Positions 29,323-37,473 of a stretch of DNA of 42,860 nt are shown in pieces. The stretch is from Pseudomonadota bacterium (lineage in GTDB: Bacteria > Myxococcota_A > UBA796 > SXON01): assembly GCA_005778355.1 (NCBI GenBank), contig SXON01000245.1, positions 1 to 42,860 of the forward strand, given 5' to 3'. The notes beneath the pieces are model-generated. The model saw only the letters and a list, made by a program, of their open reading frames with translations. It did not search any database and had not been told where the DNA came from. Both the position numbers and the translations under genes were made by a program. Position 1 is the first letter of the stretch; each line of letters starts with the position of its first letter.

Positions 29323-30993
29323 CTACTCTCCGCGTTCCTTGATGCGCTTGCTGAGGTCGCCCATGATGTCGCCGAACTTGGCGGAGCTGTCGCCCTGCTT
29401 GCGCAAGACCTCGCGCATGTCGCCGCCGCGGGCGCGGTCGATCGCCGACTTCTCCGAGAGCGACACCTTGCGGTCGTTCACGTCGATGTTGATGATCTCG
29501 GCGTTGATGCTCTCGCCTTCCTTGTAGTTGTTCTGCCACTCGCCGCCGCCGTTGGACAGCTCGCTGGTGTGGATCAGGCCCTCGACGCCGTCTTCGATCT
29601 CGACGAAGAGGCCGAAGTCCACCTTGTGAACGACCTTCCCGGCGATGACCTGGCCCAGGTAGTAGCGCGAGGCCACGCTCTTCCAGGGGTCGTCGTGGAG
29701 CTGCTTGATGCCGAGGCTGAAACGCTCGTTGTCGACGTCGACATTGAGCACCCGAGCCGTCACGTCGTCGCCCTTCTGGAACTTCTCAGACGGGTGCCGA
29801 ACGCGCTGGCCCCAGCTCATGTCGCTGACGTGCACGAGGCCGTCGATCCCGTCTTCGATGCCGATGAAGATGCCGAAGTCGGTGATGTTGCGCACCTTGC
29901 CGGTGACGACGGTACCGGGCGGGTACTTCTCGGAAGCGGCCTCCCAGGGGTTCTGCTCGAGCTGCCGCATGCCGAGGCTGATGCGACGGTTCTCGAGGTC
30001 GATGCCGAGCACCTTGGCCTCGACGATGTCGGCCACGTTGACCAGCTTGCTGGGCGACTTGACGCGACGGTTCCACGTCATCTCGCTGATGTGGACGAGG
30101 CCCTCGATGCCGTCTTCCAGCTCCACGAAGGCGCCGTACTCGGGGAGCGACACCACGCGGCCACGCACGATGGCGCCCACCGGGTACTTGTACTCGGCGT
30201 CTTCCCACGGGTCGGGCTTGATCTGCTTGTGGCCGAGGGACACGCGACCGGTTTCCTCGTCGTAGCGCAGGATCTTGACGTCGATCTGGGCGCCCACTTC
30301 GAAGAGCTCGTTGGGGTGCGTGATGCGACCGTAGGACATGTCGGTGATGTTCTTGATCGTGCCGAGCATGACCGCGCCGACGCGGAGGCTCTTCAGCGTC
30401 TCGTTCTTCTTCTCCTCGCGCTCACGCTCGAGCAGGACGCGACGAGAGAGCACGATGTTGCCGCGCTTCTTGTTGAACTTGATGATCTTGAACTCGTGCG
30501 TTTCCCCGATCAGCTTGTCGAGGTTCTTCACGGGGCGGAGGTCGACCTGCGAACCGGGGAGGAAGGCCTTCACGCCGATGTCGACGGCGAGGCCGCCCTT
30601 CACGCGCGAGGTGATGGTGCCCTTCACGGTCTCGTCGCGCTCGACAGCCTTGGAGATCTCCTCCCAGGCCTTCATCAAGTCGGCCTTCTCCTTGGAGAGT
30701 TCCAACAAGCCGTCTTCCTCGCCCATCTGGTCGAGGTACACGTCGATGCTGTCGCCCGGCTTGATGGTGAGCTCACCCTGCTCGTTGATGAACTCGGAGC
30801 GCTTGATGACGCCCTCGGCCTTGTAGCCCACGTCGACGGTGACGAACTCGTCGCCGATCTCGAGCACAGTTCCCTTGACGACACTCTGCTCCTTGACCGA
30901 CTTGTCGTTCAAGAAGTCGTTGAAGAAGGTCTCGAAGTCAGCGCGGTTGAGCTGGTCGAGGGGGGCGTCGAGGTCGATATCGGGCATGGGCAT
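29323..30993 (-). CDS. rpsA: 30S ribosomal protein S1
   Basis: A 556-residue protein with six S1 (OB-fold) repeats, the full bacterial S1 architecture. Repeat signatures include GDEFVTVDVGYKAEGVI, GGLAVDIGVKAFLPGSQVDLRP, YGAFVELEDGIEGLVHISEM, FGIFIGIEDGIDGLVHVSDM and FGLFVEIEDGVEGLIHTSEL. It binds mRNA at the ribosome and helps initiation on structured leaders. The start is ATG at 30993; a second in-frame ATG at 30987 is possible (MPMPDIDL). Upstream lie a 182-bp gap with a hairpin and the AAA+/RF2-like fusion gene in the same direction, so the two may be linked in translation quality control. Confidence 0.96.
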   Translation of the reverse strand: MPMPDIDLDAPLDQLNRADFETFFNDFLNDKSVKEQSVVKGTVLEIGDEFVTVDVGYKAEGVIKRSEFINEQGELTIKPGDSIDVYLDQMGEEDGLLELSKEKADLMKAWEEISKAVERDETVKGTITSRVKGGLAVDIGVKAFLPGSQVDLRPVKNLDKLIGETHEFKIIKFNKKRGNIVLSRRVLLEREREEKKNETLKSLRVGAVMLGTIKNITDMSYGRITHPNELFEVGAQIDVKILRYDEETGRVSLGHKQIKPDPWEDAEYKYPVGAIVRGRVVSLPEYGAFVELEDGIEGLVHISEMTWNRRVKSPSKLVNVADIVEAKVLGIDLENRRISLGMRQLEQNPWEAASEKYPPGTVVTGKVRNITDFGIFIGIEDGIDGLVHVSDMSWGQRVRHPSEKFQKGDDVTARVLNVDVDNERFSLGIKQLHDDPWKSVASRYYLGQVIAGKVVHKVDFGLFVEIEDGVEGLIHTSELSNGGGEWQNNYKEGESINAEIINIDVNDRKVSLSEKSAIDRARGGDMREVLRKQGDSSAKFGDIMGDLSKRIKERGE

Positions 30994-31121
30994 CAAAGGT
31001 AGAACTCGTGCGGGGGCCTCGGGGCCGCCGCGGTTGGGGTGACGGAGAGGAGGGTTCGTAGCGGTGAGTCGGCCCGGGATTGGGACAACGCCGCGGCGGG
31101 AGGCACGTCCTCTACGTGCTT

Positions 31122-31158
31122 GCGCCATCTCCACCCGGGGTGAACCACCGGATGGCGC
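31122..31158 (-). terminator. Hairpin between the AAA+/RF2-like gene and rpsA
   Basis: GCGCCATC (31122-31129) pairs with GATGGCGC (31151-31158) around a 21-nt loop that can fold further. It lies 17 bp beyond the AAA+ gene stop and about 130 bp before rpsA. It could be the terminator of the first gene or a leader structure for S1 autoregulation. No T-run follows. Confidence 0.4.
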
Positions 31159-31175
31159 GGGCGTCTATCTCCCGG

Positions 31176-33932
31176 TCACGACTTGTCAACCGACATTTCA
31201 TTGGCGCGTAGGTCCCACGCGCGGCGCAGCGGTTCCAGCGCGCCCTTCTTCAGCTCACGGGGCTGGACCACGTAGGCGCCCGTGCGCAGGTCTCGGACCG
31301 CGACGCCATCGAAGTAGTAGGCCCTAGCGGGCGCATGGTCGCTCACGATGGTCGGGCGAGAAGCTCCACGCGCCAGGCTCGCGCCAAGGAGCGAGAGCGT
31401 GGCACGGTCGGTGCCGACGAAAACACGGGTCTGCCCGGTGTGAGGCATGGTCACCGCGAGGCGGGCGCGGAGCGTTTCGACGTGCGTGCCCGAGGCGTGG
31501 CGCGCGTCGCTGACCGAGCCGCCGAAGTTCGACGGGCGGCGCGGCAAGACCTCAACCAGCAGACGGTCAGCCTCGCCCTCCTTCCGGCGACGACGGTGGA
31601 CGCCCGCCTCCATGGCGAGCAGGTTGGCCACTCCGGGCCCATCCACCTCGATGGCCACGCCCACCACGCGCTCCCCGTGTAGCTCCTCGGCCACCGCCTC
31701 GGGCGAGAGCCCCTGTCGCGACAGCCAGGCAAGCTCCAGGGCAAGCAGCTCCTGGAGCCAGCCCTCATCGACCAGGCCGGACACGTCGGCCGGCCCCAGG
31801 ACCACGAAGGCCCCGTCCTCGTCGCTGCCCTCGTCGAGGAGCTGCCAGCGTTGACGGGCAGCCTCGGCGTCGCGAAGCGTGGCGGCTACCCTTCCCGGAT
31901 CGGCCTCGCCCGGGAGCTTGTGGAGGGCCTGAAAGGAGGCCAGCAGGCGGGCGTCGGCGGCGATGCGTGCATCGAGCGCCCGGTAGCGGCTGAGGACGGT
32001 GTTGGCCGCCACCGGGTCGCTCCAGAAGCCGGGCCGTGCACTCTCCTCGAGCAGCGCCTGCGCCTCGCGCTTGCGGTCCTCGAAGGCCACCACCAGCGGT
32101 TGCCAACGCGCGATGGCGGCCACCACGTCGATGTCGGGCTCAGGCAGCGCCGGGGGCTCTGGCGCCGAGGCCACGACAAGCCGGCGCACGTCGATGCGGC
32201 CACCGCGGACACCCATCGCGAGCGTCTCCCCGTCGTGAACACGCTCGGCGACGATGAAGCCGGCGAGCGGTCCCACGAGGCTACGTTCAAGCTCTCGCCT
32301 CAGGAATCGCGCGCCGAAGTGGGGGTGGTAGCCATGCGCCACGAGCCAGTCGAGCACATCGGCATCCACCTCCACGCGGATCTCGCGGCTGGCAAGTCCC
32401 TCGCGGTCGGCGAGCGAGCGCAACTCACGCTGCGCGATCTGGCGAATCGTGGCCCGCGAGAGCGGGTGGAAGTGAACGATGCGGTCGAACCGGTTCAGGA
32501 ACTCGAACCGAAAAACGCCTTGCAGTCGACGGTCGAGCTCGCGGTCGAGCTTGGCGATGTCGCGCTCCTCGGCGAAGCCCACGCCCGTTTCGCGGTACAC
32601 CTCGGCGCCGGCGTTGCTGGTGGCGATGAGGATGAGGCTCCGCGCGCTCACCGTCTCCCCGGCGCCGTTGATGTAGCGCCCCTCGTCGATGAGCTGGAGC
32701 AGGCCGTCGTGCACCGAGGCGTGGGCCTTCTCGAGTTCGTCGAAGAGGAGCACGCCGAACGGTGCATTCCCGAGCCGCTTGGCGAGTTCACCCCGCTTGC
32801 CCTCGTAGCTCTGCGCCGAGGGGTGCCCAAAGAGCGCGGCGTGACTGGACTCAGCGGTAAAATCGCCAAGATTTATGCGAATCATCCTCGCGCGATCGCC
32901 GAAGAAGTACTCCGCGAGCAGCTGGGCGGTGTGGGTCTTGCCCACCCCGGTGGGGCCGACAAAGAGGAAGACGCCAAAAGGACGCCGAGGATCGGAGAGC
33001 CCTGCCTTGATGAGCGCGATCACCCGCACCACCGCGTCGACCGCTTCCTCCTGCCCGAGCAGGCGCTCGGCGACAAAGCGGCGGGAGGCCTCGAGATCGA
33101 GCTCGATGGCCGGGTCGATCAACGGGCGGGGGACACGCGTGCTCTGGGTGAAGCGCTCGAGCACCTCGTCCATGCCGACGGGCTTGCCACCCGGGAAGAC
33201 ATCGCGAGACTCCCGAAGCAGGTCGAGCGCCTTGCGCGGGAAATGCCGGTTGCCGATGAAGCGACCCGTGAGATCGATGGCGGCGCGCTGGGCCACCGGC
33301 GCGATGGCACGGCCCGTGCGCTGGCGCTGGTCTTCCGCCCACCCGGCCACGATCCGGCGCGTGGCCGCCGTGGAGGGCTCGTCGACCGGGATGGGGATCA
33401 ACCACTCCGCCAGCTCCGGCTCCGAGTCGAGGAGGCCCTGCAGGCCTCGTGTGTTGCCCTCGGCCAGGATGGGTCGACCGAGGCGCGAGCACAAACGAAC
33501 GAGGAGTGACTCCCAACTGTAAGGTTCAGCGAGGTGGATGTCGCGGATGAAGGGAACGATCGGCGTGGGCGCGGCGACCATGTGGTCGAAGATCTTCTGC
33601 ACGGTGCCCGCTGCGACCCAGGGCTTCGAGAACTGCGAGATGATGCCGCGGAAGCCGAGTTGCACCACGCGGCAGCCGTTGAACACTCGGGGCCCCCGGC
33701 CTGCCGCCACCGCCTGGACGATGGCGTGGACGATCACCGTCTTGCCCACCCCCGTGGGCCCCACCAGGACCGGCGAGCGGCTGCCCTCGGCGGCGAGCAC
33801 GTCGTCGACCTGCCGAATCACCTCGTCGAGCCCGAAGACCGGCGACAACTTGCCCTCGAGCGCGGCCGCGGTCAGGTCGTGCTCGATCCAGCTCTCGAAC
33901 TGGAAGGGCTTCTTCTTCTTGGTGGGGGGCAT
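31176..33932 (-). CDS. Clp-like double AAA+ ATPase fused to a GGQ-less release-factor-2-like domain
   Basis: A 918-residue protein. Two AAA+ domains: D1 with Walker A GPTGVGKT (58-65) and a degenerate Walker B FIRDIH (128-133); D2 with GPTGVGKT (326-333), LLFDELEKAH (Asp398, Glu399), sensor 1 at IATSNAG (Asn440), Arg finger Arg481 in FEFLNRFDR, and sensor 2 GAR (540-542), as in ClpA/ClpB D2. There is no Clp N-domain or M-domain. From ~617 to the end the protein follows RF2: PCRF-like helices (PGFWSDPVAANTVLSRYRAL), then VAIEVDGPGVANLLAMEAGVHR (759-780) and DLRTG (881-885) near the end. The catalytic GGQ loop is missing (ASGTHVET at 813-820), and the stop-codon-reading SPF is absent. It probably acts on ribosomes or nascent chains. 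rpsA follows in the same direction. Confidence 0.85.
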   Translation of the reverse strand: MPPTKKKKPFQFESWIEHDLTAAALEGKLSPVFGLDEVIRQVDDVLAAEGSRSPVLVGPTGVGKTVIVHAIVQAVAAGRGPRVFNGCRVVQLGFRGIISQFSKPWVAAGTVQKIFDHMVAAPTPIVPFIRDIHLAEPYSWESLLVRLCSRLGRPILAEGNTRGLQGLLDSEPELAEWLIPIPVDEPSTAATRRIVAGWAEDQRQRTGRAIAPVAQRAAIDLTGRFIGNRHFPRKALDLLRESRDVFPGGKPVGMDEVLERFTQSTRVPRPLIDPAIELDLEASRRFVAERLLGQEEAVDAVVRVIALIKAGLSDPRRPFGVFLFVGPTGVGKTHTAQLLAEYFFGDRARMIRINLGDFTAESSHAALFGHPSAQSYEGKRGELAKRLGNAPFGVLLFDELEKAHASVHDGLLQLIDEGRYINGAGETVSARSLILIATSNAGAEVYRETGVGFAEERDIAKLDRELDRRLQGVFRFEFLNRFDRIVHFHPLSRATIRQIAQRELRSLADREGLASREIRVEVDADVLDWLVAHGYHPHFGARFLRRELERSLVGPLAGFIVAERVHDGETLAMGVRGGRIDVRRLVVASAPEPPALPEPDIDVVAAIARWQPLVVAFEDRKREAQALLEESARPGFWSDPVAANTVLSRYRALDARIAADARLLASFQALHKLPGEADPGRVAATLRDAEAARQRWQLLDEGSDEDGAFVVLGPADVSGLVDEGWLQELLALELAWLSRQGLSPEAVAEELHGERVVGVAIEVDGPGVANLLAMEAGVHRRRRKEGEADRLLVEVLPRRPSNFGGSVSDARHASGTHVETLRARLAVTMPHTGQTRVFVGTDRATLSLLGASLARGASRPTIVSDHAPARAYYFDGVAVRDLRTGAYVVQPRELKKGALEPLRRAWDLRANEMSVDKS

Positions 33933-33979
33933 TCTCGGGGGAAGTTATCGCGGCGATCGGCGGCGGGACGAACGTGGGC

Positions 33980-35296
33980 TCAGGTCGCGCGGCGCGTGTG
34001 TCCCATCGCGCCCCACATCGCGATGAAGCCACCGTAGCGGTCGTGTCGAGCCGCCAGGAGATCCCGCAGCTCCACCGGCCAGCTCTCGCCCACCAGCTCG
34101 ATGAGCTCGACCACGTGAATGTCCGGAAGAGCGTTGGCCTCGACCTTCGAGCGGAGCGACTGGAACACCCGCGTGACAACCTCCACGCGGCCTCCGGCAT
34201 GGCCACGGGCCCGGATTGCAAAGCGCAGGTTCCCCGAATCATCGTCGGTGCACACCAGGACGAACAGGCGTCCGTCCCCGCGGAGCATGGCCTGCAGCTC
34301 GGGCAGGAGCATGGGGTCACGCAGGTCGTGCAAGAGCGACCGGCCGTCCCATCCAGCGCGGTTGCGACACCACGGCGCCTCGCCCACCGCGTGCTCGGGC
34401 AGCCGCTTGTCCACGACCACCACCCGCCTCGGGCGTTCGTCACCTGTCCGCGCGGCCAGGGCGGTGAGCACAGCGGATCCGAAGCGGCCGTAGCCTACGA
34501 CCGCCACCACGTCCTCGTCCTCCAGGGCGGGGAGTCGCGAGCGCAGGAGCTGGTCGGCGGCCCAGGCGTAGCTGTTGAAACACTCCAGCCGTCCCCGGAA
34601 GCCCGGCGCGAGACTATTACGGACGTTCTCGATGATACCGGGGTCAAAGACCTGCGCCCACGCGGAAAGCCGATGCAGGCGACCGATGGAGTCGGCGAGG
34701 TGGAGCGCGAGCAAGGCGGCGTCGAGGTTGATGATCTCGTTCCCCGTCACGGCGAGAACGTGGCGCGCGTGCTGGGCCCCCGCTCGCCGCAGCGCGCCGT
34801 CGTCACTGCCGTCGCCCACGATCACCGGAACCCCCTTGCGGCGCATCTCCACCACGCCCTCCGCGTCGGCATCCCTCTCGATGGCCACGACGCGCGCCCC
34901 ATTGTCCATGAGCCGTCGACACAGGTGCTGCCCGAGGCGCCCCAGCCCCACCACCACGACGTGATCACGGGCGCCGATTCCCAGCCGGAAGAAGACCGTG
35001 GGCAGGTGAAACAGGCCGAGTACGTGCACCACCTCGGCCACGACGCCCAAGGTGAGGATCGGCGCGGCGAAACGGAGGGCCCAGAGCGTCGCGTACCAGC
35101 CCCCGCCGAGGGCGTTGCCGAGCGCCGGGTCGGCATCGAGGACGAAGGTACGAACCGTCTCGTAGGCCGCGTGTGGCAGGCGCAAACCGACAACCAGCAG
35201 GTTGACCAGCAAAAGGGCGAGCGCCACGGCGCTGACGGAAAACACCAGCGTGTGCCGACGCTCCCTGCGGGGCAGCGACACCAGGAGTGGGGACAT
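33980..35296 (-). CDS. TrkA-N (RCK) protein with two NAD-binding domains and membrane anchor
   Basis: A 438-residue protein. Hydrophobic segments at about 15-40 and 68-96 precede two Rossmann/TrkA-N domains, each with a dinucleotide loop: GLGRLG (117-122) and GYGRFG (268-273). The pairing of two RCK domains is typical of K+ transport regulators and of ligand-gated K+ channel-like proteins. I see no TVGYG selectivity filter, so it is not a complete K+ channel by itself. It may regulate a partner channel, or the N-terminal helices may be a degenerate pore. It follows the polysaccharide gene by 15 bp, with TAAGCT 6 nt before the ATG. Confidence 0.8.
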   Translation of the reverse strand: MSPLLVSLPRRERRHTLVFSVSAVALALLLVNLLVVGLRLPHAAYETVRTFVLDADPALGNALGGGWYATLWALRFAAPILTLGVVAEVVHVLGLFHLPTVFFRLGIGARDHVVVVGLGRLGQHLCRRLMDNGARVVAIERDADAEGVVEMRRKGVPVIVGDGSDDGALRRAGAQHARHVLAVTGNEIINLDAALLALHLADSIGRLHRLSAWAQVFDPGIIENVRNSLAPGFRGRLECFNSYAWAADQLLRSRLPALEDEDVVAVVGYGRFGSAVLTALAARTGDERPRRVVVVDKRLPEHAVGEAPWCRNRAGWDGRSLLHDLRDPMLLPELQAMLRGDGRLFVLVCTDDDSGNLRFAIRARGHAGGRVEVVTRVFQSLRSKVEANALPDIHVVELIELVGESWPVELRDLLAARHDRYGGFIAMWGAMGHTRRAT

Positions 35297-35302
35297 CGCA
35301 GG

Positions 35303-35308
35303 AGCTTA
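35303..35308 (-). promoter_or_regulatory. -10-like hexamer TAAGCT, 6 nt before the ATG at 35296
   Basis: On the minus strand TAAGCT is followed by CCTGCG and the ATG. The hexamer overlaps the 14-bp palindrome at 35304-35317. No -35 element is evident. Confidence 0.35.
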
Positions 35309-35317
35309 GCGCTAAGC
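35304..35317. promoter_or_regulatory. Perfect 14-bp palindrome GCTTAGCGCTAAGC
   Basis: A perfect palindrome spans the stop codon of the polysaccharide gene (TAG at 35314-35312) and the -10-like hexamer of the TrkA-N gene. It could be an operator on that promoter, or a coincidence of the stop and the hexamer. Confidence 0.35.
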
Positions 35318-37465
35318 CGCGATGCGCTTCCGGCGCCGGAGGTCGGCCACCACTTTCGAGGTCGCGACGAGTCCCTGGTCGAGCAGCTGGTCCATGAAAG
35401 AGCGCCACGCCGCGTCGTTGTCGGGCTGGACCATGACTCCGGTTTCTGGGTCGTTCACCTCGACGTCCACGCCGAGAGCATCGAGGTTTTCCTGGACGTC
35501 CACCCGCGTGGGGTCGAGGTCGAAGGCGCGGAGCAAGGCCTCGCGGGCATTGTCGTCGCGACCCACCGCGTGCCAGAGCGTGCCGAGGTCGCTCCACGCC
35601 CGCGCGGCCCAGGGCAACTCACGCACCTGGGCCACGGCAGCGCGAAGCGCCTCGGGCATGTGCCCTACGAGCAGCTCGGCCTCGATGCGCTGGGGGCCCG
35701 CATCGGTGGCACCGGCCCGGCACACGAACACCCAGTGGTGCGCGAGCCGCGTGAGGCGCTCGGGCGCATGCTGCACCAGGCCGTCGAGTTCGAGTTCGGT
35801 CATTCGCTCCTCGCTGACACTCGGCGCCGGGCCGTAGCCGACCGACGTGGCCGCCACGCGCTGCACGCGGAGCCCCGCCTCGCGCAGCATCAACGCGAAG
35901 TCGTCGGGTCGGGCCTCGAGTGTCCAAGTGGGATGCCGCGAGCCGTGGTTCACCGCCCGCGAGAAATGCGCGAGATTGAACAGCGTGAGCACAGCGAGGC
36001 CACCTTCCCGCAGACAGCCACGAACCTTGGCGAGCGTGGCCACGAGATCCTCCACGTACTCGAGCCCGCCCGAGGCCACGACCACGTCGTAGGTTCGGGT
36101 GGGTTGCCAGTCGTCGATGGTCCCCGTCTCTACGCGGAAACGCTGGTCGCGCGTCGCCACGCTGGGAGCGATGTCGAGCCCGTGGTAGTCGTACGCGGGC
36201 CCGAGCATGCGACCGAGTAATCCCGTGGAACAACCAAGGTCGAGCACCGCACCGCCCCCCTCGCCCACCACGATGTCGGCCACCTGCCGCAATCGGCGGT
36301 GGGCGAGGTCGAAGCGCCAGGTCTCGCCGTCCCAGCCCTTCTCCCCGCGTCGGACGGCGCGGTGGCGCTCCGGGCGGGCCCCCGAGGCCACGGCGAGGAG
36401 GCCCTCCATGTCCTCGCGAGCCGCGGCCTTCATCGTGGCGACCTGTCGCGACACCTCGGCGGCGAGCACGGCGCGATGGTCCCAGGCCTCCATGAGGATC
36501 TCGGTGAGCCCCGCGGGCGCCTCGATGCCCACCACCTCGGTGGTGCAGCCGAGCTGGCGCATCCACTCGTAGGTCTTCTGCTCGTAGGCCACGCCCACGG
36601 CCGGCACACCGGCCGTCGTGGCGAAGATGAGCGAGTGCATGCGCGTGCCGAGGAAAAAGTCACACGCCCCGCACTCCCCGCGAAGGGTGGCAAAGTCGAG
36701 GTCGGCGGTCTCCACCACCTCGGCGTCACGTGCCATCAACGCCGCGACCCGGCGCGCCGCCACGCGGTCGTCCTGGCGGTAGCCGCCGTAGTTCGTGCAG
36801 TTCGACAAGAACCGAACCGAGCCCCCGGTGTGTAGGCAGAACGCGTCGCAGGCCTCGGCCACGGCGCGCTCGTACTGTTCCTGCAGCGCCGCCGCGTCGC
36901 CCTGCCCGGGAAAGTGCCAGTTTCTCACCGTCACTCCGAGCACGGGGCCGGCGCCTCTGGGCACCTTCCGGGCCCTGCCGAGCACCGCCGCGTCGACGCC
37001 CTGTCGCATCGGCGCGCTCACCCCGAGCTCGCGCACCACCCGTGCGCTCGCCTCGTCGCGTACACAGATCCACGCGGCCCCGTCGAGCACCTCGCGGGTG
37101 GCTTGTCTCGAGAGGGGCGAGACGAAGGGGCCGATGCTCTGCCCGAAGATGACATACGGGACACCGGCGCGCCGAGCGAGATGAAAGGTCGCGAGACGGG
37201 GGTTCAGGTTGGGGGCGTAAAGATCGTGAAGGAATGAGCCCCCGCAGGAAACGACGAGGTCGGAACGGGCGATGGCGCCGGCCACGCCCACCAGATCGCG
37301 ATCGTCGAGCGCGGGGACACCGTGGAAGTGGCGTGCGACCTCGGGGAAATGAGACACCACGTCGACGCTCGCGCCACCCTGGCGAAGGCCCGAGATCATG
37401 GCGTCGAGGATGGCCGCGTCGCCACGGTTGCTGGAGCAGAACGAGTCGGTGATCAGGACCTTCAT
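35312..37465 (-). CDS. Polysaccharide pyruvyl transferase fused to a methyltransferase and a TPR-like tail
   Basis: A 717-residue protein. Residues 1-360 form a polysaccharide pyruvyl transferase domain (CsaB/PssK-like; PF04230 type): GDAAILDAMISGLRQGG, VVSCGGSFLHDLY, VIFGQSIGPF and the C-terminal FLGTRMHSLIFATTAGVPAVGVAYEQK. Residues ~375-585 are a SAM-dependent methyltransferase with motif I AVLDLGCSTGLLG (406-418) and motif II YDVVVASGGLEYVED. Residues ~613-665 resemble a TPR (ALRAAVAQVRELPWAARAWSDLG). Such enzymes add pyruvate ketals and methyl groups to surface sugars. The start ATG has an AGGAG Shine-Dalgarno sequence 6 nt upstream and follows the glycosyltransferase gene by 8 bp, so it is the second gene of that operon. 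Confidence 0.85.
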   Translation of the reverse strand: MKVLITDSFCSSNRGDAAILDAMISGLRQGGASVDVVSHFPEVARHFHGVPALDDRDLVGVAGAIARSDLVVSCGGSFLHDLYAPNLNPRLATFHLARRAGVPYVIFGQSIGPFVSPLSRQATREVLDGAAWICVRDEASARVVRELGVSAPMRQGVDAAVLGRARKVPRGAGPVLGVTVRNWHFPGQGDAAALQEQYERAVAEACDAFCLHTGGSVRFLSNCTNYGGYRQDDRVAARRVAALMARDAEVVETADLDFATLRGECGACDFFLGTRMHSLIFATTAGVPAVGVAYEQKTYEWMRQLGCTTEVVGIEAPAGLTEILMEAWDHRAVLAAEVSRQVATMKAAAREDMEGLLAVASGARPERHRAVRRGEKGWDGETWRFDLAHRRLRQVADIVVGEGGGAVLDLGCSTGLLGRMLGPAYDYHGLDIAPSVATRDQRFRVETGTIDDWQPTRTYDVVVASGGLEYVEDLVATLAKVRGCLREGGLAVLTLFNLAHFSRAVNHGSRHPTWTLEARPDDFALMLREAGLRVQRVAATSVGYGPAPSVSEERMTELELDGLVQHAPERLTRLAHHWVFVCRAGATDAGPQRIEAELLVGHMPEALRAAVAQVRELPWAARAWSDLGTLWHAVGRDDNAREALLRAFDLDPTRVDVQENLDALGVDVEVNDPETGVMVQPDNDAAWRSFMDQLLDQGLVATSKVVADLRRRKRIAA

Positions 37466-37473
37466 CGGGGCTC

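Noticed and set aside
31176-33932. AAA+ protein as a type VI ClpV or a standard ClpA/ClpB
   Set aside because: No Clp N-domain, no M-domain, no T6SS genes nearby, and the C-terminal third follows RF2 instead of any Clp tail.
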